A DNA stretch of 64,000 nt from Earliella scabrosa (GCA_022605405.1 JABYQQ010000013.1:496001-560000), one strand, 5' to 3'; shown: positions 33,159 through 46,172, counted from the first letter of the stretch. The notes: a model not told the origin generated them from the sequence alone. Translations and numbers: made by a program.

Positions 33159-34326
33159 TCAGTCCAAGCTTGTGCGATCCCATAATCTATAAGATCCTAC
33201 CTCAGCAGTAAAAGAAGCAAGGAAATAAAGTAGATCGATATCGGAGCCGATTGCGAAGAACTCCTTGATATCCAACTGTTCGCCATTGGCGCCAAGCAGG
33301 TAGGAGGAGCGGGCGCGTTGCGCCACGTCCTGCATTCACGTATGAGTAAGATGATGATAGAGGACGCAACGAACGTACTTCAATGTCACGATATATCTCA
33401 CTCTCTCGGGAACGAAGGCTCTTGATTGTGTCTCGGAAATCGACGGACCTACGCACTGCCCAATTCATCTCCCTCATACTCACACGACTGTTCCCTGGAT
33501 TCGACCACATGGCCTTGAAGCCCCCGGTCATGTTTGATGCATCTTGCAGAACGCGCCTGCGCTCGTCAACCATCCTGGACAGGCGCCCAAATAGAGGTTC
33601 TGTAGCGATACACAACGCAGCTTGAGTCCATTTGCGCGACTGCAGGTCTCGAAGAGCCTCGTTGAACAGATCCTATACGAACATCACGTTATAGCCCAAT
33701 AAGGAACAGATGCTCATATCAACGCACATTGTCGCATACGATTGCTAGGAACGGATGGCACTTGGCGTAAAGTGCGTGAGCACCTCGCTCGTCTTCGCGT
33801 ATATGTTGAACCTTTTGAATTGCAGATTCAATAGAGTGTTGAGTCCGAGCTGACTGCTTGGAGGCCCCGCACTTCGCCTCAACCTAACGAGCAGATGAGC
33901 TCAACATGGACAGATGTTGCACGGGTGGCCCACCTCGTTCTGTAGTTCATACGCAATACGGCATGCATCTTCCATGTGTGCCATGTCACTCTTTAAGAGT
34001 TCAAGTGCCCTCATCTGATCCATTCTTTCACCGTAGACATAGGTCAACTGAAACTTGACATTTGACAGATGTTGCCTGATGCAACGGCGCTGCTCTTGAG
34101 TGAGAAACGCTGCGCGCGCGGCGAACGCAGAGGCCCACTCTTCGCGAGGCGCACACAGAGCGATACTGCCGAGGAAGCTACCCGACCGGGGTCAACGCTT
34201 TCACAGCATGGGAGTGGATCGAGGAAGTCACCATGCATAAGCTTCCTCTGCAGCGTCTATCTCTGCGAAGATCGATTCGTCGTGGACGCGTAGCTTGTCT
34301 AGGGCTTGCTCAACGGGGACTGACAT
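33159..34326 (-). CDS. long-helix protein, family member 3 (unknown function)
   Basis: Five exons close in phase: 34326-34232, 34165-33934, 33883-33728, 33672-33379 and 33329-33159, encoding 315 residues. The start gives Met-Ser-Val-Pro-Val and a short helical N-terminus (EQALDKLRVHDESIF). The rest is nearly all amphipathic helix: AAFLTQEQRRCIRQHL, DQMRALELLKSDMAHMEDAC, ESAIQKVQHIREDERGAHAL, then the conserved-looking block DLFNEALRDLQ... MVDERRRVLQ... DFRDTIKSLRSRESEI. The last exon adds a less polar end (EFFAIGSDIDLLYFLASF). The DERR...W...RDxI pattern matches the gene at 4261-5573. No signal peptide or clear membrane segment is seen. The stop could be replaced by a further exon if the GTAGGA donor near 33198 is used. 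Confidence 0.8.
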
Positions 34327-36662
34327 GGGATGACACGGATTGGATACGAGTGGTGAGGGTGGAGTGGCACAGGTAGAATGTGGGAGATGAGCGTAGAGGG
34401 CACAAGTCGACGGGCGGCTCGTGGAGTTTGAAAGCGAAATATTTTCGTTCATGTATCCTTTGTTCAGCCGAACACGAGTCGGCCTTCGGAAGAAGCGAAG
34501 TGAACGGCGGACGCACCGGGTTCTTCCTGCTTGGTAATCTCAAGATGGGTCACTCCAAGAGTTCGCCTCATGTCCTGAACATACTCGTCTCCTTTGGGAT
34601 GGCCGATATCCGGAGGGCTTGAGATAGCGGGTCGTCTTCCCATAGTCTTCACTGTTGTCATAGCTTCAGAATAGGACGGTAGAGGAATCGGGGGTGATCC
34701 AACAAGCACTTCAAGGCGAATGATTGGGTGTACGTACTAACTGAGGTTAGGATCTACGAGTGTAGTAGAGGTAACGGCTTTCCGCTCTCGATTCAGGAAT
34801 CAAAGTTTCGAGCACACCATCGTCGCATTCATTCACTGATCTCCGTCCCATGAACAGACAGGAATATGCATATTTCCAAGTTAAGCGAAGTACTGATACA
34901 ACGTCAGCGATATGCACATAGAGTTGAGAGCTCGAGGAATACGTCACCTCACAGTGCCGTGACTGGTGTATGAATATACGAGGTCTACATACCTCTGCAG
35001 AGTAATTGAGTTGATACCACCGAGCGAGGGGACCACTGGCTGGCGACAAGAGGGTCAAGACGGCAACGACGGTGCCGGAAGTCAAGGATGCGCGTGCGAC
35101 AGGTCGACAGTCGCCTGCACGTCGTCAATGTCCTCTCCTCTCTCATCGTGGTTCCCTTCGCGCACGCAGCGGCCAGCATCCTCGCACTCTTGAACCGACG
35201 AATGCCGGCACCCACTGATCACCACCGATGACCGTCGCCGGCGACTCGCTCCGACTACGAGCGCTGCACAACAGATGGATGATCAGTTATGTCTGATGGA
35301 GTGTGCTTCGGCAGGACGAGAGGCAGATTCTACACACACCTTACCTGCTATCGAGCTCGTCGTGCTTTCTCCCCTGAGCGTCTGTCCATGGAAACGCTTC
35401 TTGCTGGTCCGACACGATACCTATCATCATGAAATCATTCGTCGTGTCGACACGGAGGCCCGAAATGCGAGAGGATACTAATATGCACGGATACAGCAGG
35501 GAGGCTTTACGTCAGTACTGAAGTCCAACACAGCATGCTCGAGTAGGCGCACCAGCAGTTGGCGCAAGCGTGTTCGAGTCGGCAGCGGCGTTCTTGTGAA
35601 TCTTGGGTGGCGGTACAGGCTTCAGCTGGGTCGCAAGGGTCACGTTGACTTTTGATGCCTGTGCAGAACATGAGCAACCCTGCGTATGAGAGGCAGAGCC
35701 AGGGCGGGCCCGGGGCTAAGACGTACATCGAGCTCTGCAGGATGGGTGGGGGTGGCAGACCCATTTGCGCGGCCGTTGAGTGTCTGGGTGAGTCTGGGAG
35801 TAGAGCGAAAAAACGCTGCTGGACCACATCATCAGTGGTGGCGATACTTCGACTGCGCAAAGTGGACGGACGCCCATGGAATTTGGGAGCTGTGGGGACG
35901 CACGGATAGGCTTGGTGGCAGCGAAGCGACGTTGTTTGGACTAACCGCGACACATCAGTCACGTCATTCTACAAGTGAACAATCCGCCCCGAGCATGTTA
36001 ATGCCGAAGTGGCTGCATATGGGGTGGATCGTTGAGATTGAACGGATGATATTGCACCGCACACGTACCTAGTAGCTTCGGCTGAGTTCGTAGGCTGTAG
36101 CCCGCGCATAGAAAGACCGAGCACAGGCAGAGATTCTCCTCCGCGGTCTGGTTCATAGGGCTGATCAACGTTCAACCTGCAGGAGGCGTCAGCGGGCCCC
36201 TCCCTACGAAATTCACGATGCCTGGCACCCCCGCATCTGAGAGCCTTCACGACACGGCAGGGTTCTCCCGCGCATGCAAGGAGGCGCGAGTAGCGAACAG
36301 GTAGCGGAGACCTTCCCGACCTAACTTTTGAAGAGAGACAGACGCACCGATCGCATACCGTCCAAACATGCATTGGGAGGCGGGCGCCGGGGATCGTCTG
36401 CAGGGTTGACGATAGGCTAGGATCGGTGATAAACCTCCAGCTCGAGAAGACGCCAGCTGGCTTGCAGTTGGCGGCGACGAGTTTTCCAAGTTCCCGGGCG
36501 AAGCAGACGGACAGACCTAGATGAAAGGAGCGGGCAGGGAGTGGGACAGAGTTGCTCAAGCGCCCAAACGCCTACTCCCGATGGGCGCTCGTCGCGGTCC
36601 GAACTGGCCAGCGGCCTGGCTCATGAAGACTACCACTGCTCGTGGATCGCATACATACAGTG
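34327..36662. other. no confident gene
   Basis: Several frames of 60-200 codons overlap on both strands (for example minus 35507-35962 and 35969-36559, plus 35686-36072), but none has a domain or a closed exon chain. The minus frame at 35969-36559 includes a few Cys pairs and may be a decayed gene. I see no repeats. Confidence 0.35.
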
Positions 36663-37069
36663 CTACGAGGGAACCAATTTCTGCAGAGCTTTCACTCGAA
36701 TGACGCCTGTACTCTCGCTCTTGCACACCGGACAGCCTCCACGTCCAGTCGGCCTTCCTGCCTTTCCTTCAGCTTGAGCGTGCATCTGGTTGGGAATGCA
36801 CCTGCCGCATACTGTGTCCCCGCATGGTACTATCCTATATCTGAACGCATCAGAATCATGCGCCATCAGCCACGATGAACCACATACGCGTAAGGTTGAC
36901 CATTCTCCGAATACCCAGAACCGCATGCGGTGCATTTCAGGGCTTCCTCGATGTCAGCCCTTAACTTGGAGAGGAGGTATTTGCCCAAGTCGTTGAATCC
37001 GTAACATCCTTCATGGAAGGCCGCTGTTTCTATCGAGTTTGAAGCCGGGATCTTCTGTTCGAAAGACAT
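36663..37069 (-). CDS. small RING-finger-like protein
   Basis: Two exons (37069-36888 and 36840-36663) join in phase 2 across a 47-bp intron to give 119 residues. The N-terminal half is helical (LGKYLLSKLRADIEEAL), followed directly by a zinc-binding pattern: CTAC, a spacer, then PCGDTVCGRC and later GCPVC, ending QKLVPS. RING domains bind two zinc ions and recruit ubiquitin-conjugating enzymes. The position usually occupied by the histidine (CxH) reads Cys-Gly-Asp here, so one ligand is Asp or missing. Activity as an E3 is therefore uncertain. It lies downstream of, and on the same strand as, the JmjC gene. Confidence 0.7.
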
Positions 37070-37390
37070 CAGATCTCCTCCTGCGTCTTATATGAGGATC
37101 CCGCGCACCTCATTTGGAGCCACTGAAGGGGCTCCTGGGTTATTGTCGACGACGACGAAGTCATCTACCTCGTGGTACGAGATGTGGCACTGTGGCGTGC
37201 CAGACACGGACATGTTGGCTGTGCGAACGCATAGTGGAAGCGTCAAGTTCATATACGGAATCTCGCAAGACAATGCGATGCGTCTCTGCTTTCTGCTGGT
37301 AAAGATGCATTGCAAGAGCTGAGGCTCAACCATGCTTGTCTATCAACGTTATGGAGATCTATAGCGAACATAGACATCTTCGAAGATAGG

Positions 37391-39792
37391 TCACAGTATA
37401 CGGGCGTTCTGCGACACCTCGAGGTAAAGTTTCTCGAAAGCCTCCGGACCCAACGTTGTGAATCCGGACCACGATGTGGACTGCCAGCTAATCTTATGGT
37501 GATCGCGGCTAGCGGAAAATCATCAGCATAAGCTTGATTGACACGACAAAGACTGATACGCACAGGTGATTGATGACTGCCACGGCGTCCTGGTATCTCC
37601 TCTCGGCACCCATGCAGCTAGGGTGAGGACAATGGTACTGACGCGTTAGGAAGGTCGTAGATGGGTGCTCTTGATCGCGTCGAGCGCGTTTACGCGCGGC
37701 GAGGTCGTCCTGACCGCGAACATTGTGTCGGCTATTCCATCGCTTCTTCTTCTTTCCAGTTAGCGCCTGATTGGGAGTATTGGTACTTGCTCGGTCTGCC
37801 AAGCAAACCAGCGACCGCCAGGAGTGCCATAACATTGCGTTGATCTGTAAGAGGTCCTCTTGCTTGATGCGCCGGAAGTCGGCAGCCACTTCCATGCTCG
37901 CGTCCAACCCCTCCGCGCACAAAAAGTCGCAAGCTACCTTGATACAGGACGCCATGTTACTAACCTAGCGTTCATAATGTTTGTAGTCAATTAGTGATGG
38001 GGAAGAACTGCACGTACCTGATGTGCGGCTCCAGCGGGAATGAAGATCGCATCGCCAACATGCTGCTCGATGACATAAGGACGGACACCACGCTTGTCGA
38101 GGTCTGGAAGCATGGCATCGGTAACGAAGCACTGCTGAGAATGGATTGGGTGTACGTCCTCCGGTAACTGCAACTTCGTCCTCAGATAGTCGGACAAGCT
38201 GGCTGAATCTTCAGGACGGAAGATCAGCCAGCGTGCCCCAGGGGCTCCTTGATCGGAATTCGAAGAGAACGTCAGGATGTTCACCGCACTGCACACATCC
38301 TTATGTAGTAGGGTCGTGCCCCTTTCCCCTACATCTCGAGAGGCGAGATACAACTTGGGACCTTGGAAAGGTTAGAAGTCGTCAGTTGATCTATCCAGAC
38401 GGGCATGGGTTGAATGACTCACCCAAGTCGGGTTTGTTAGATCGATGGGGGTGAGGAGGAATAGCGTAGTGAGCGGCGAGGTTTCTGAAACCATCCGAGC
38501 GGGAGTACGACGGCATTGGGACCGCACTCATGAAGTCGGCGTAAAGTTGCGGGAACGAAGCTTCAAAGGATGAAGATGTAGGTAGATCCTGAAGCCTAGT
38601 CATCAACTCTTCGTTCGCTTGTCAAAGGCGATAGGCATACCTTGGACTTGATGTCTCCTGCTCGGACCGAGGGATCCTGGAGTAATTCATCGAAGAAGCA
38701 AGCAACGGTACGTTTCTGTTTGCCTGAGTAGCGACTGTCGATGACGTCGATGATCTCATTGGAGTGAGTACGGCAGAACGTGGCCGGGTTCCAACCACCT
38801 TGAAGCATGTGCTGCACTCCTTCGACGATGACAGGGATGTTATGGCCCCATAGCACGCGGAACGTTGATTGCTCTCCTGGCTGGAGAGGAGTCAGATGGC
38901 GACGATGGAGCGCAAGTGCAAGGTGATTATGTGACCGCAAAGGGGGTTGAGGCTGAGGTCGTGGTTGATATGTAGTGACGAAACGGTCGATAGTCGCCAG
39001 AACCTCCTCTACGCAATCAACGGGTACTCGCGCCACTGGACGCAAATGATGCTGTAGGAGCATTCAGTATGACGCTAATAATGTTTGAGATAGCCACGTA
39101 CAGCGATGCTAGAGGGTAATGTGCATGGGGTCAGCACGGCGGACTCAGCGTGACAACCCGTGCAGATCTCTGTGCCGCATACAGTACAGAGAAATGAGTT
39201 CGAGAAGATTGATGTGCGGCAGCAGTCTGAACAGACGGTCAGGGCGTTCGCGGAAAGGCGCAGATGAAACATACCGCATGTCACGCGCTCTTCATGATCA
39301 TCAACCTTCATAAGCACATTGGGCAGACGAAGGTGGGATTGCATCTCGGTGAGCAATGTGCGCACGTATGGCATCACACGGTTCTACGCAGATTTTTGAG
39401 CAGGTGTTCGCTACTTAGGGGTATGAAGTCTCACTTGTAGCTCTCCAATCTCGTCTTGTTGGGGACGTTCGCTGAAAACCGACGGATACGCTAGAGACAT
39501 CAAGTTTGCCTCGGCCGATGGCGGGGGAAACCGAGCAGCCGGGTTCCCGTCCATATCCATGTCAAGAACGCGATACCCTAGAGACATGGGGTGAGACATG
39601 CAAGAACGATAGGAGACCCGGATACTAACCTTTCCACCGACATGCATCGCTCTCTACATCGGATAGCTTGGCACATACAAAGCACTGGGAAGGTATTGCG
39701 AACTGCTCAGTTATTTTCTTGACAGATCTGCTCTTCCTGGATCGCAGCTGGACATAGTAAGCGCAGGAACGAGACTGCAGGTGTGTAGACAT
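37391..39792 (-). CDS. JmjC-domain protein, KDM3-like
   Basis: This is a multi-exon minus-strand gene. N-terminal exons (39792 to about 39400) contain QCFVCAKLSDVESDAC. The next (about 39.1-39.4 kb) carries a Cys cluster, VCSDCCRTSIF...CTVCGTEICTGC, like the zinc finger of KDM3/JHDM2 demethylases. A middle block (about 38.6-39.06 kb) reads VLWGHNIPVIVEGVQHML. The JmjC core (about 38.0-38.36 kb) shows LYLASRDVGERGTTLLHKDV, with the Fe ligands His-x-Asp, and later the third ligand in FIPAGAAHQ. After a 50-bp-class intron comes IKVACDFL..., typical of this group. The C-terminus has a CxxxxC...H stretch and ends SWSGFTTLGPEAF..., stop at 37391. The expected reaction is Fe(II)/2-oxoglutarate-dependent histone lysine demethylation; catalytic ligands appear present. 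The first exon may lie further upstream. Confidence 0.85.
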
Positions 39793-42540
39793 GATATCCA
39801 CACCACTGCGATTGGCATGCAAGCCGACGTTGCCACAGGCTGCAGAGACTTGAAGTTTATTTTGTCATTGATCGGAAGATGCCGGGCCACGTGTCGTGCT
39901 AGCGTACTCATGCCCGGTTCGGGTCCTCCCAAGGGTACATCATAACAACTATTCACCCTCTGCTCACATTCCGAGTCTTTCCCAACTTGTCTCTTCTGCA
40001 CGACCAACCGAGGTACTCTGGCCGATTACCTCGACTAAGACCCACACCCGCGAACTCCGGATAACTTGCAACCCATACCCACAAGCAGAAGCTCTTGTTC
40101 GCCCGCGGCAGCTCTTAGCTAGCCAGACCCGGAAGTGAGTACAATCGACCGACTGTGCACCTACAGTAGTCTGCCCGAGTGGACCCGGGGACTCAGACTT
40201 GGACAAGCTTGGTACCGGTCCCCGACGACGCAAGATGAGGACAATCAGGCACCGACTCGGCCCATGGGTAGGTCACATCTTGCAGAGTCCTCGGTCTCGT
40301 CGTAGAGCTGATAGGTATTATGATCGCATTCCCGTCCGCGCAGGTATACCATCATTATCCGCGGTATTCGTCATTTGAGAGCTTTATAGTTCACTCCAGG
40401 TTCACTCACTTTCCGCCGGGAGCTGGTCTTTCGGGACCATGCCTGCCAAGTTTAACAACGTCGTCTTATTCGAGCTGCTGGTCTCATGAGTCATTCTTCT
40501 GAGAGCGTTCAACTGGTAGTCCAGGTATGTAAGAACCAATACGTTCTAGGGGCCATTCCACGCACTTATGCCCTACAGGCAGCGTTGGGCGACAGCTGAC
40601 AGACTTAGGTAGCTCTCGTGCGTAGAATTCACACGGGAGTGCGACAGCAAGGCTCCCAAAGCGACGCAAGATGGACCCGCAAGATGGACCCTACGCAGCA
40701 TCATAGATGGTACGTCTTCTCGCATGTGCACAGTGTGCGTGGCATGTTCCCTCATTCAGACTCCAACGAACCAATCTTGGCCTTTAAGGTCATAGTCCTG
40801 TCGGCCCCTGAGGCCTGTGTGCTCGCATATGGGCGCTGCTGGGTGCTATGTGGGCCAAGATCGTCTTCCTCACCCACTCACCCGACGCACACATCAAAGA
40901 CACACAGACCCGACCTCCACCGCAGGGGACCGTTCAATGCCGGCGACGCATCGCAGTCCGTTACTCAGTGCCGTCTTCGCAGCGGGACAGGCAGCAGCTG
41001 AGCGCTGACGACTCGCCCCTTGCTCTACAGATGACGGCGTCAGGTGACTGCGTTATCCACAGCTGACACGAGCCCCTCGCTCCCAGGGTATATATGGCTC
41101 CCCGTCTACTGCTCTCCTCGCTTCCCATTCGCCCCTCAAGTATCGCGCTATACGGACCAAACAACGCGTCGAGCGCGCCGTCCTCGTGCCTGTTCTCTCC
41201 GGGCATGACCGCCTCCTCGCCGTTGGACGAGATGTAAGTGATGTTCACAACGATGGGCTGCGACGAGGGCGAGTACGGGTTCGGAGTGAAGGACAGCACC
41301 ATCGACGCAGGCGGAGACGCCATGCTACTCCCCTCGCGAAGAACACTATGGCTTGCGCGGCTGGCTCATGTATTAGCAGGTCTATCATGTACTGTCTGTC
41401 ATAACTTACACAGAAGCTCTCATATAGGTGGTTCACCTTCACTCTGAACCCTAGCGTTTGGTTGGTAAACAGGGCAAAACTTCGTTATGGCTTGCGAGGG
41501 TATTGTCATATGCTTCTTTGAGGTGACGTTGCCCCTTCATGGTTATGGTTCGTACATATATTCTTGTATTACCCCCGATACTTGGGCATGGTGCGAGATA
41601 AGATTGTAGTCGGTTGTTACTAATATAAGTAGGGATCAACCCCGCAGACCTCGACATCGGAGATGAACAGTTGCTGACAAACTCAGACGTCCAATTCCCG
41701 CAGCTTCTCCGGGCGCTGACAAAATCCAGACGCTGACTGGCTAGCCGACCGCCGTCAACTTCTTCAATACGTGCCAGATACGTGCCCGCCACGATTCACT
41801 TGCTTCCGTCTTCTTAGTTCGAGCTCGGACAATCGTCTGAAGAGACGCATCGCATTGTCTTAGGATCAAGGGCGACTCCGCATGGCCAGGGCGAGTACCA
41901 GTTTCTCGGGATCCTGCATATGAGTACCGAAGAGAACCTGTCATCGATTCTGTGGGCCCCCCACCAGTCCTCCAGGCCCGAGTGGTTTTCCCCGCCACGC
42001 CAGGGATGGGGTACAACGTCGAGCTTACGCTGCGCTCAAGTTACAGTAGATTTGGGCCTGATGTGTTGCAATCACGATCGAAGAGCGCATTTAGATCGTC
42101 TGTCAGAAATCAACTGTTATAAACTGAGTCACTTTCTTTGGTCGCGATTGCAACACGTTCGAGCTTCCGCATGGAATCCACGGTCCGTCGAAGAAGTATG
42201 GTGATCGAGGATGAGCCCATCAGATAGAGAGCGAACAGTGCACTTGGGTGGATTGACAAAGTCACACCGAGGAGCAGAATATGTAGCACCATACTTGGAA
42301 TGGCGTCGTGTCCAGTATGCATGCAGGTACATATATGTACTATGTACCGGCCGATAGCTCACTCAGTACGCGCGCTTTTAACGGTCCTTTTGGCGAGCAC
42401 ATACATTCGGCTTGATGTTTTACCCTCGACCACCATCCCCGTTAACCCTTGTTCAGGGTTCGTTTTCTTGCAGAGCCACGCACTCCTCTGGGTGCCTCAG
42501 CGGGAGCATGTTGGGATATGGACGAATCACTATGTATGTG
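39793..42540. other. mostly unassigned region
   Basis: A plus-strand stretch at 39990-40140 (reading TKTHTRELRITCN...) ends at a plausible donor. A minus frame at 40961-41323 begins Met-Ala-Ser-Pro-Pro with a coding-like N-terminus. A minus frame at 41451-42016 contains a block reading RLDFVSARRSCGNW. None could be built into a gene. No repeats noted. Confidence 0.35.
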
Positions 42541-43260
42541 TCAGATGTAGCGGTCCTTATCAATTTGAAGGCCCTTTCCCATATCTGTACCCCCTCTTGC
42601 CAGTGACGGTCCCTGGATGTCAGCATCCAACCTAACTTATATTCCAGGCATCTCGGACCTTACGGCCAGATGAGCGGAGTGTGTTGGTAGTACGATACCG
42701 AGAGAGGACAAGACGCCGATGCGATTGCGAACCGACTACGTGTCCGTCCCACATGTGACGCACCCCACTCCTCGCGGTGTCAAGCAAACTGCTCAGGCTT
42801 TGGACAGGCCGCACGATTGATGCAAGCAAAGATCGCATCACATCGTTCAACTCCTCGACTTGTGAATAACCCGCTCTCACGAGTGACGTGCATAACCGTT
42901 GTCGCAATCAAGTGAGCAATCCCTTTCGCTATAATTATACACGAAATTGACATTCACACATACTGCCGAATGTCTGGGCTTGTGCACACCTTCCAGATTA
43001 TTCGTTTATAACGATGAAGTTGCGGATCACTTATCGTGATTTCTCAAGGTGGATCCGCAATCTGCCTTGAGGGAGGACTCTAAGTCGTTCCTAACCCTGC
43101 GTACGTATTTGACGCGAACGGAACGCATCTCACTCACCCGAGTCACTAGATCTAGTACCAGTGCCGTTCTAATCGGCGACCGGTACTATGGGGTATTATG
43201 GATCCCGGATCCGTCCATCTGCCCCGTGTATGGTACTCGCACCATCCGAATTCCGGAGGA
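42541..43260 (-). CDS. possible further helical protein gene
   Basis: A minus-strand exon at about 43.05-43.21 kb reads TRVSEMRSVRVKYVRRVRNDLESSL. Another (to about 42690) reads RAGYSQVEELNDVMRSLLASIV... and, through a 46-bp intron with a good TGCTGACA branch site, joins in frame to a last exon ending at 42541. The predicted protein is helical. It could be a fourth member of the long-helix family, but the similarity is too weak to be sure and the start is not located. Confidence 0.4.
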
Positions 43261-43776
43261 GAGCTAGAGCTCTCGCTAGGCCGACCAATTCAAAAGTCGC
43301 CGGACCAATGAACAGATCTGAGGATTGGGATACATGGACCTGACATGGACTAATAGGCCGCGCGGAGGTTCAAGGTGCGGTCAACACGTTACGCTGCCAA
43401 ACTAGGCCAAACGTCGGATGGCATGCCCAGCCACGGGCCCGGGCGTTTTCATCCGCACACGTGGCCACTGCGCGCTTCGCCGCAACTCTATTACTGGTCC
43501 AGATGAGCCTTGTGTCTTCATCTGGTCTTCGTTCTCACCTTCCCTTAGATCAGTCCAGGGTCTACTCCGCTCCTTTACTCGCGTCAGCGTGCACATAGTT
43601 CAGTGGAGTCAACTCCGTCTCTCAACGTCATTGCGTCGGGCCATCTATTCGCTGCGATATCGTAGCTTCTCGTCTCAGGTATGTAGCGAGGTCTCGACAA
43701 CAGCGCAGCGACCTGACACCTTCGGAGATTGTCCATAGACAGTTCAATTGCATCTACATACAAGTCCGCTTCAGCA

Positions 43777-46172
43777 ATGCCGACCTCTCCCAGTCGCTCT
43801 CCGGTCCTAATTGCCTCGAATCCCATGGTCCTGCCATCCCGCATCGCAGCCTCCTCGTCAACCGTACACGCTCCCCGCGAACCCACCAAGCCTCTCCCCG
43901 AACTCCCCTTGGTGCCCCGTGTCCAGCTCCGTGTTACGAGAGAGGGCAAGGGTGAGTTTGCCATCGTTACTGTCAACGGTACGCACGGCTCAATGTGCTG
44001 GAAGCCCGTCCCGGTGAGGTGGGCAGTTTCGATGGGCTCGTTGCGGGTCCCGGATTCAGTGCAACATCGGCGTTCACGACACCCAACGCAACATGGGTTC
44101 CTCGTTTCGCCATCGCGCACTCCGAAATCACTACCCATACAGATGGTCGTTGGGGCCGCCACGAATATTCGCGCTGGCCACAAGAATTCACACGGGAAGC
44201 TTTCTACATTCACTGTATCCCAACCTCCCCCTCGCACCCCTCAGTCTATTCTGCTACACTCCCTTCCGGACCGACCGACCCCCCCGATGGACCCGGAGAT
44301 GTGCTTTGGAGTACTCTGCACACCACAGACTGGGTTGCGGTGGAATGTGGCATGCCAGGTGTGGGTACGTTGACTCCTGCCTTGGAGTCTGAATTGGCCG
44401 AGGAAGTCTCAAAGGTCGTTGCGCGATACGGCGAATGCGAAAACCATGACGGTTGGAACGACATCGGCAGCTTCCTTGTCGTTTGCGTGCAACACGCTCT
44501 TGACAGACTGCGCGCTTTGCCTGCCGTCCCTGGCGTCATCATAGCCCTCGCAGCTCATGTGCAGCGACTTGCCTTGGAGCTGTGGGGCATGGTGCTGTGG
44601 CTCGAAGTCGTGCTCCCACGTGTACAGAAGAAGCAGGACTGTCGAACCCGTGTCTTAGACGTGTTGGGCGCGCACACCCCTGACCCTAGCATCGCCCAGA
44701 TGTTGCACTACGCAGGGGTACCGCTGTGGTTCCAGCAGCCGATCACGGGCCGACTTGCCGTCTACAAGGTCGTCGAGTTGACGGAATTGCCATCCGACTT
44801 CTCCACCACCCCCTCATTCCCTCGCCTGCTCCTCGCTAAACGCGATCTTTCTGGCGCACTCAATATGCCTGGCGAATGGCGACGCGCCATGACTACCATA
44901 GTCCAACGCCAACTGTGCGTATCGCGCCTTCCAGCCCTGCTAGGCGAGGAGCGCGATGAGGAGCGCGATGAGGAGCCCCCGGCGAAACGTGTTCGCGAAG
45001 GGGTGCTGTTCGTCGGTGAGGATAGTCCATCCGCCGGTCCTGCCGCGCCGGTGTTTGTTTTGCGGGCCCCGCGATCGGTCAAGACGCTTGGTCATGGTCT
45101 ACCACCTCAACCAGGTCCACCAACAGCGAGCTCCAGCAAACCTTCCAAACAGCCCACCCGACGAGCGAGGGAGAGGAACAAGAGATTGGTCGAGCAACGT
45201 GCGGCTGGACGACCTGTTGATCACTCCCTTCTCCATCCTCCAACTCAAAAACCTCATCCCGCTCGTGTATTCTACCCTTCGGACGTGCTCGCCGAACCAG
45301 CCGCCTGGAGCCGTGCACTGCACTCCGCAAGCCCGCTTCCCGAGCCATGCACGTCCGTGAGGTATTATCTCGCCCCACCCTGGATGCTCGACTCGCTCCG
45401 TGGATACGAACCGTCATCCAAGAGGACAGCTCGGTACCTCCTCCAATGGTTGTCCATTCGCACATTCTGTCGACTGCGGCTGTTCGACCAGACAGTAGCT
45501 GGTCGTCCGTTGACTATTCTTGAGTGGCGCGACTCCCTGTGGGGCGACTACAAGCGAGACCAGCCGACAGGACCAGGCGTTGGGCGTCAGAAGGCGCGCC
45601 GCGAGCAACAGCTCAGCATTCGATCCCTGTTAGGCAAACTTAATGCGCTACCATCGTATTGTCCCGACATCACGGCCTTTTATGGCAATGTCGCTATCAC
45701 ACACGAGGTGCTAGCAACCAACAACCGCATTCGCGCACGTGTCGCTTGGGATGCGTATGAAACTAACTGGCGCTGCGAGTTGCTCGCGTTAGACGCGCTG
45801 ATGGTTGGCTCGAATGATTGGCCAGAGCTTGACCGTTGGATGCGCGAATCCTTGGTCGCAAAGGTCTGGGGCGGCACCTCAGGACTTGACATCGTGCCTC
45901 ACGAGGCAAGGACTCCAGTGTTCTGTTGGCGTGCACCTCCTGAGGATGGGTGGCAGGAGTGTGTGCAGTACCTTCAAGCGTTCGTTGACGTGCTCCTGCG
46001 GTGGCCGGGATGTCCTGACTTTCTTCAACACATACGCGTTGCCAACGTTGACGATGTTACGTACAACAGTGTCACGCAGACTGCCGTTGGATTCTACGTA
46101 TCCACGTTCATCACGAAATACCATCGTCTTCCGGTTCCCCCCGTCCATTTTCCCAATGGTCTCACCATATGA
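43777..46172 (+). CDS. large protein of a widespread uncharacterised Agaricomycete family
   Basis: An N-terminal segment from the ATG at 43777 (Ser/Pro-rich, then LRVTREGKGEFAIVTVNG) leads into a long open frame to the stop at 46172. The long frame contains a recognisable motif set: DGRWGRHEYSRWPQEFTREAF, an acidic/Arg linker with a GAGGAGCGCGAT tandem repeat (about 44945-44985), a basic RRARERNKR patch, then the C-terminal core SIRTFCRLRLFDQTVAGRPL, WRDSLWGDY, NWRCELLALDAL, WPGCPDFLQHI and YHRLPVPPVHFP. I remember this C-terminal core as an abundant unnamed family in mushroom genomes. The two parts are in different frames. Either one base is missing near 44013 (CWKPVP then GEVGSF) or a short intron was missed. 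Function unknown. About 790 residues if joined. Confidence 0.8.
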
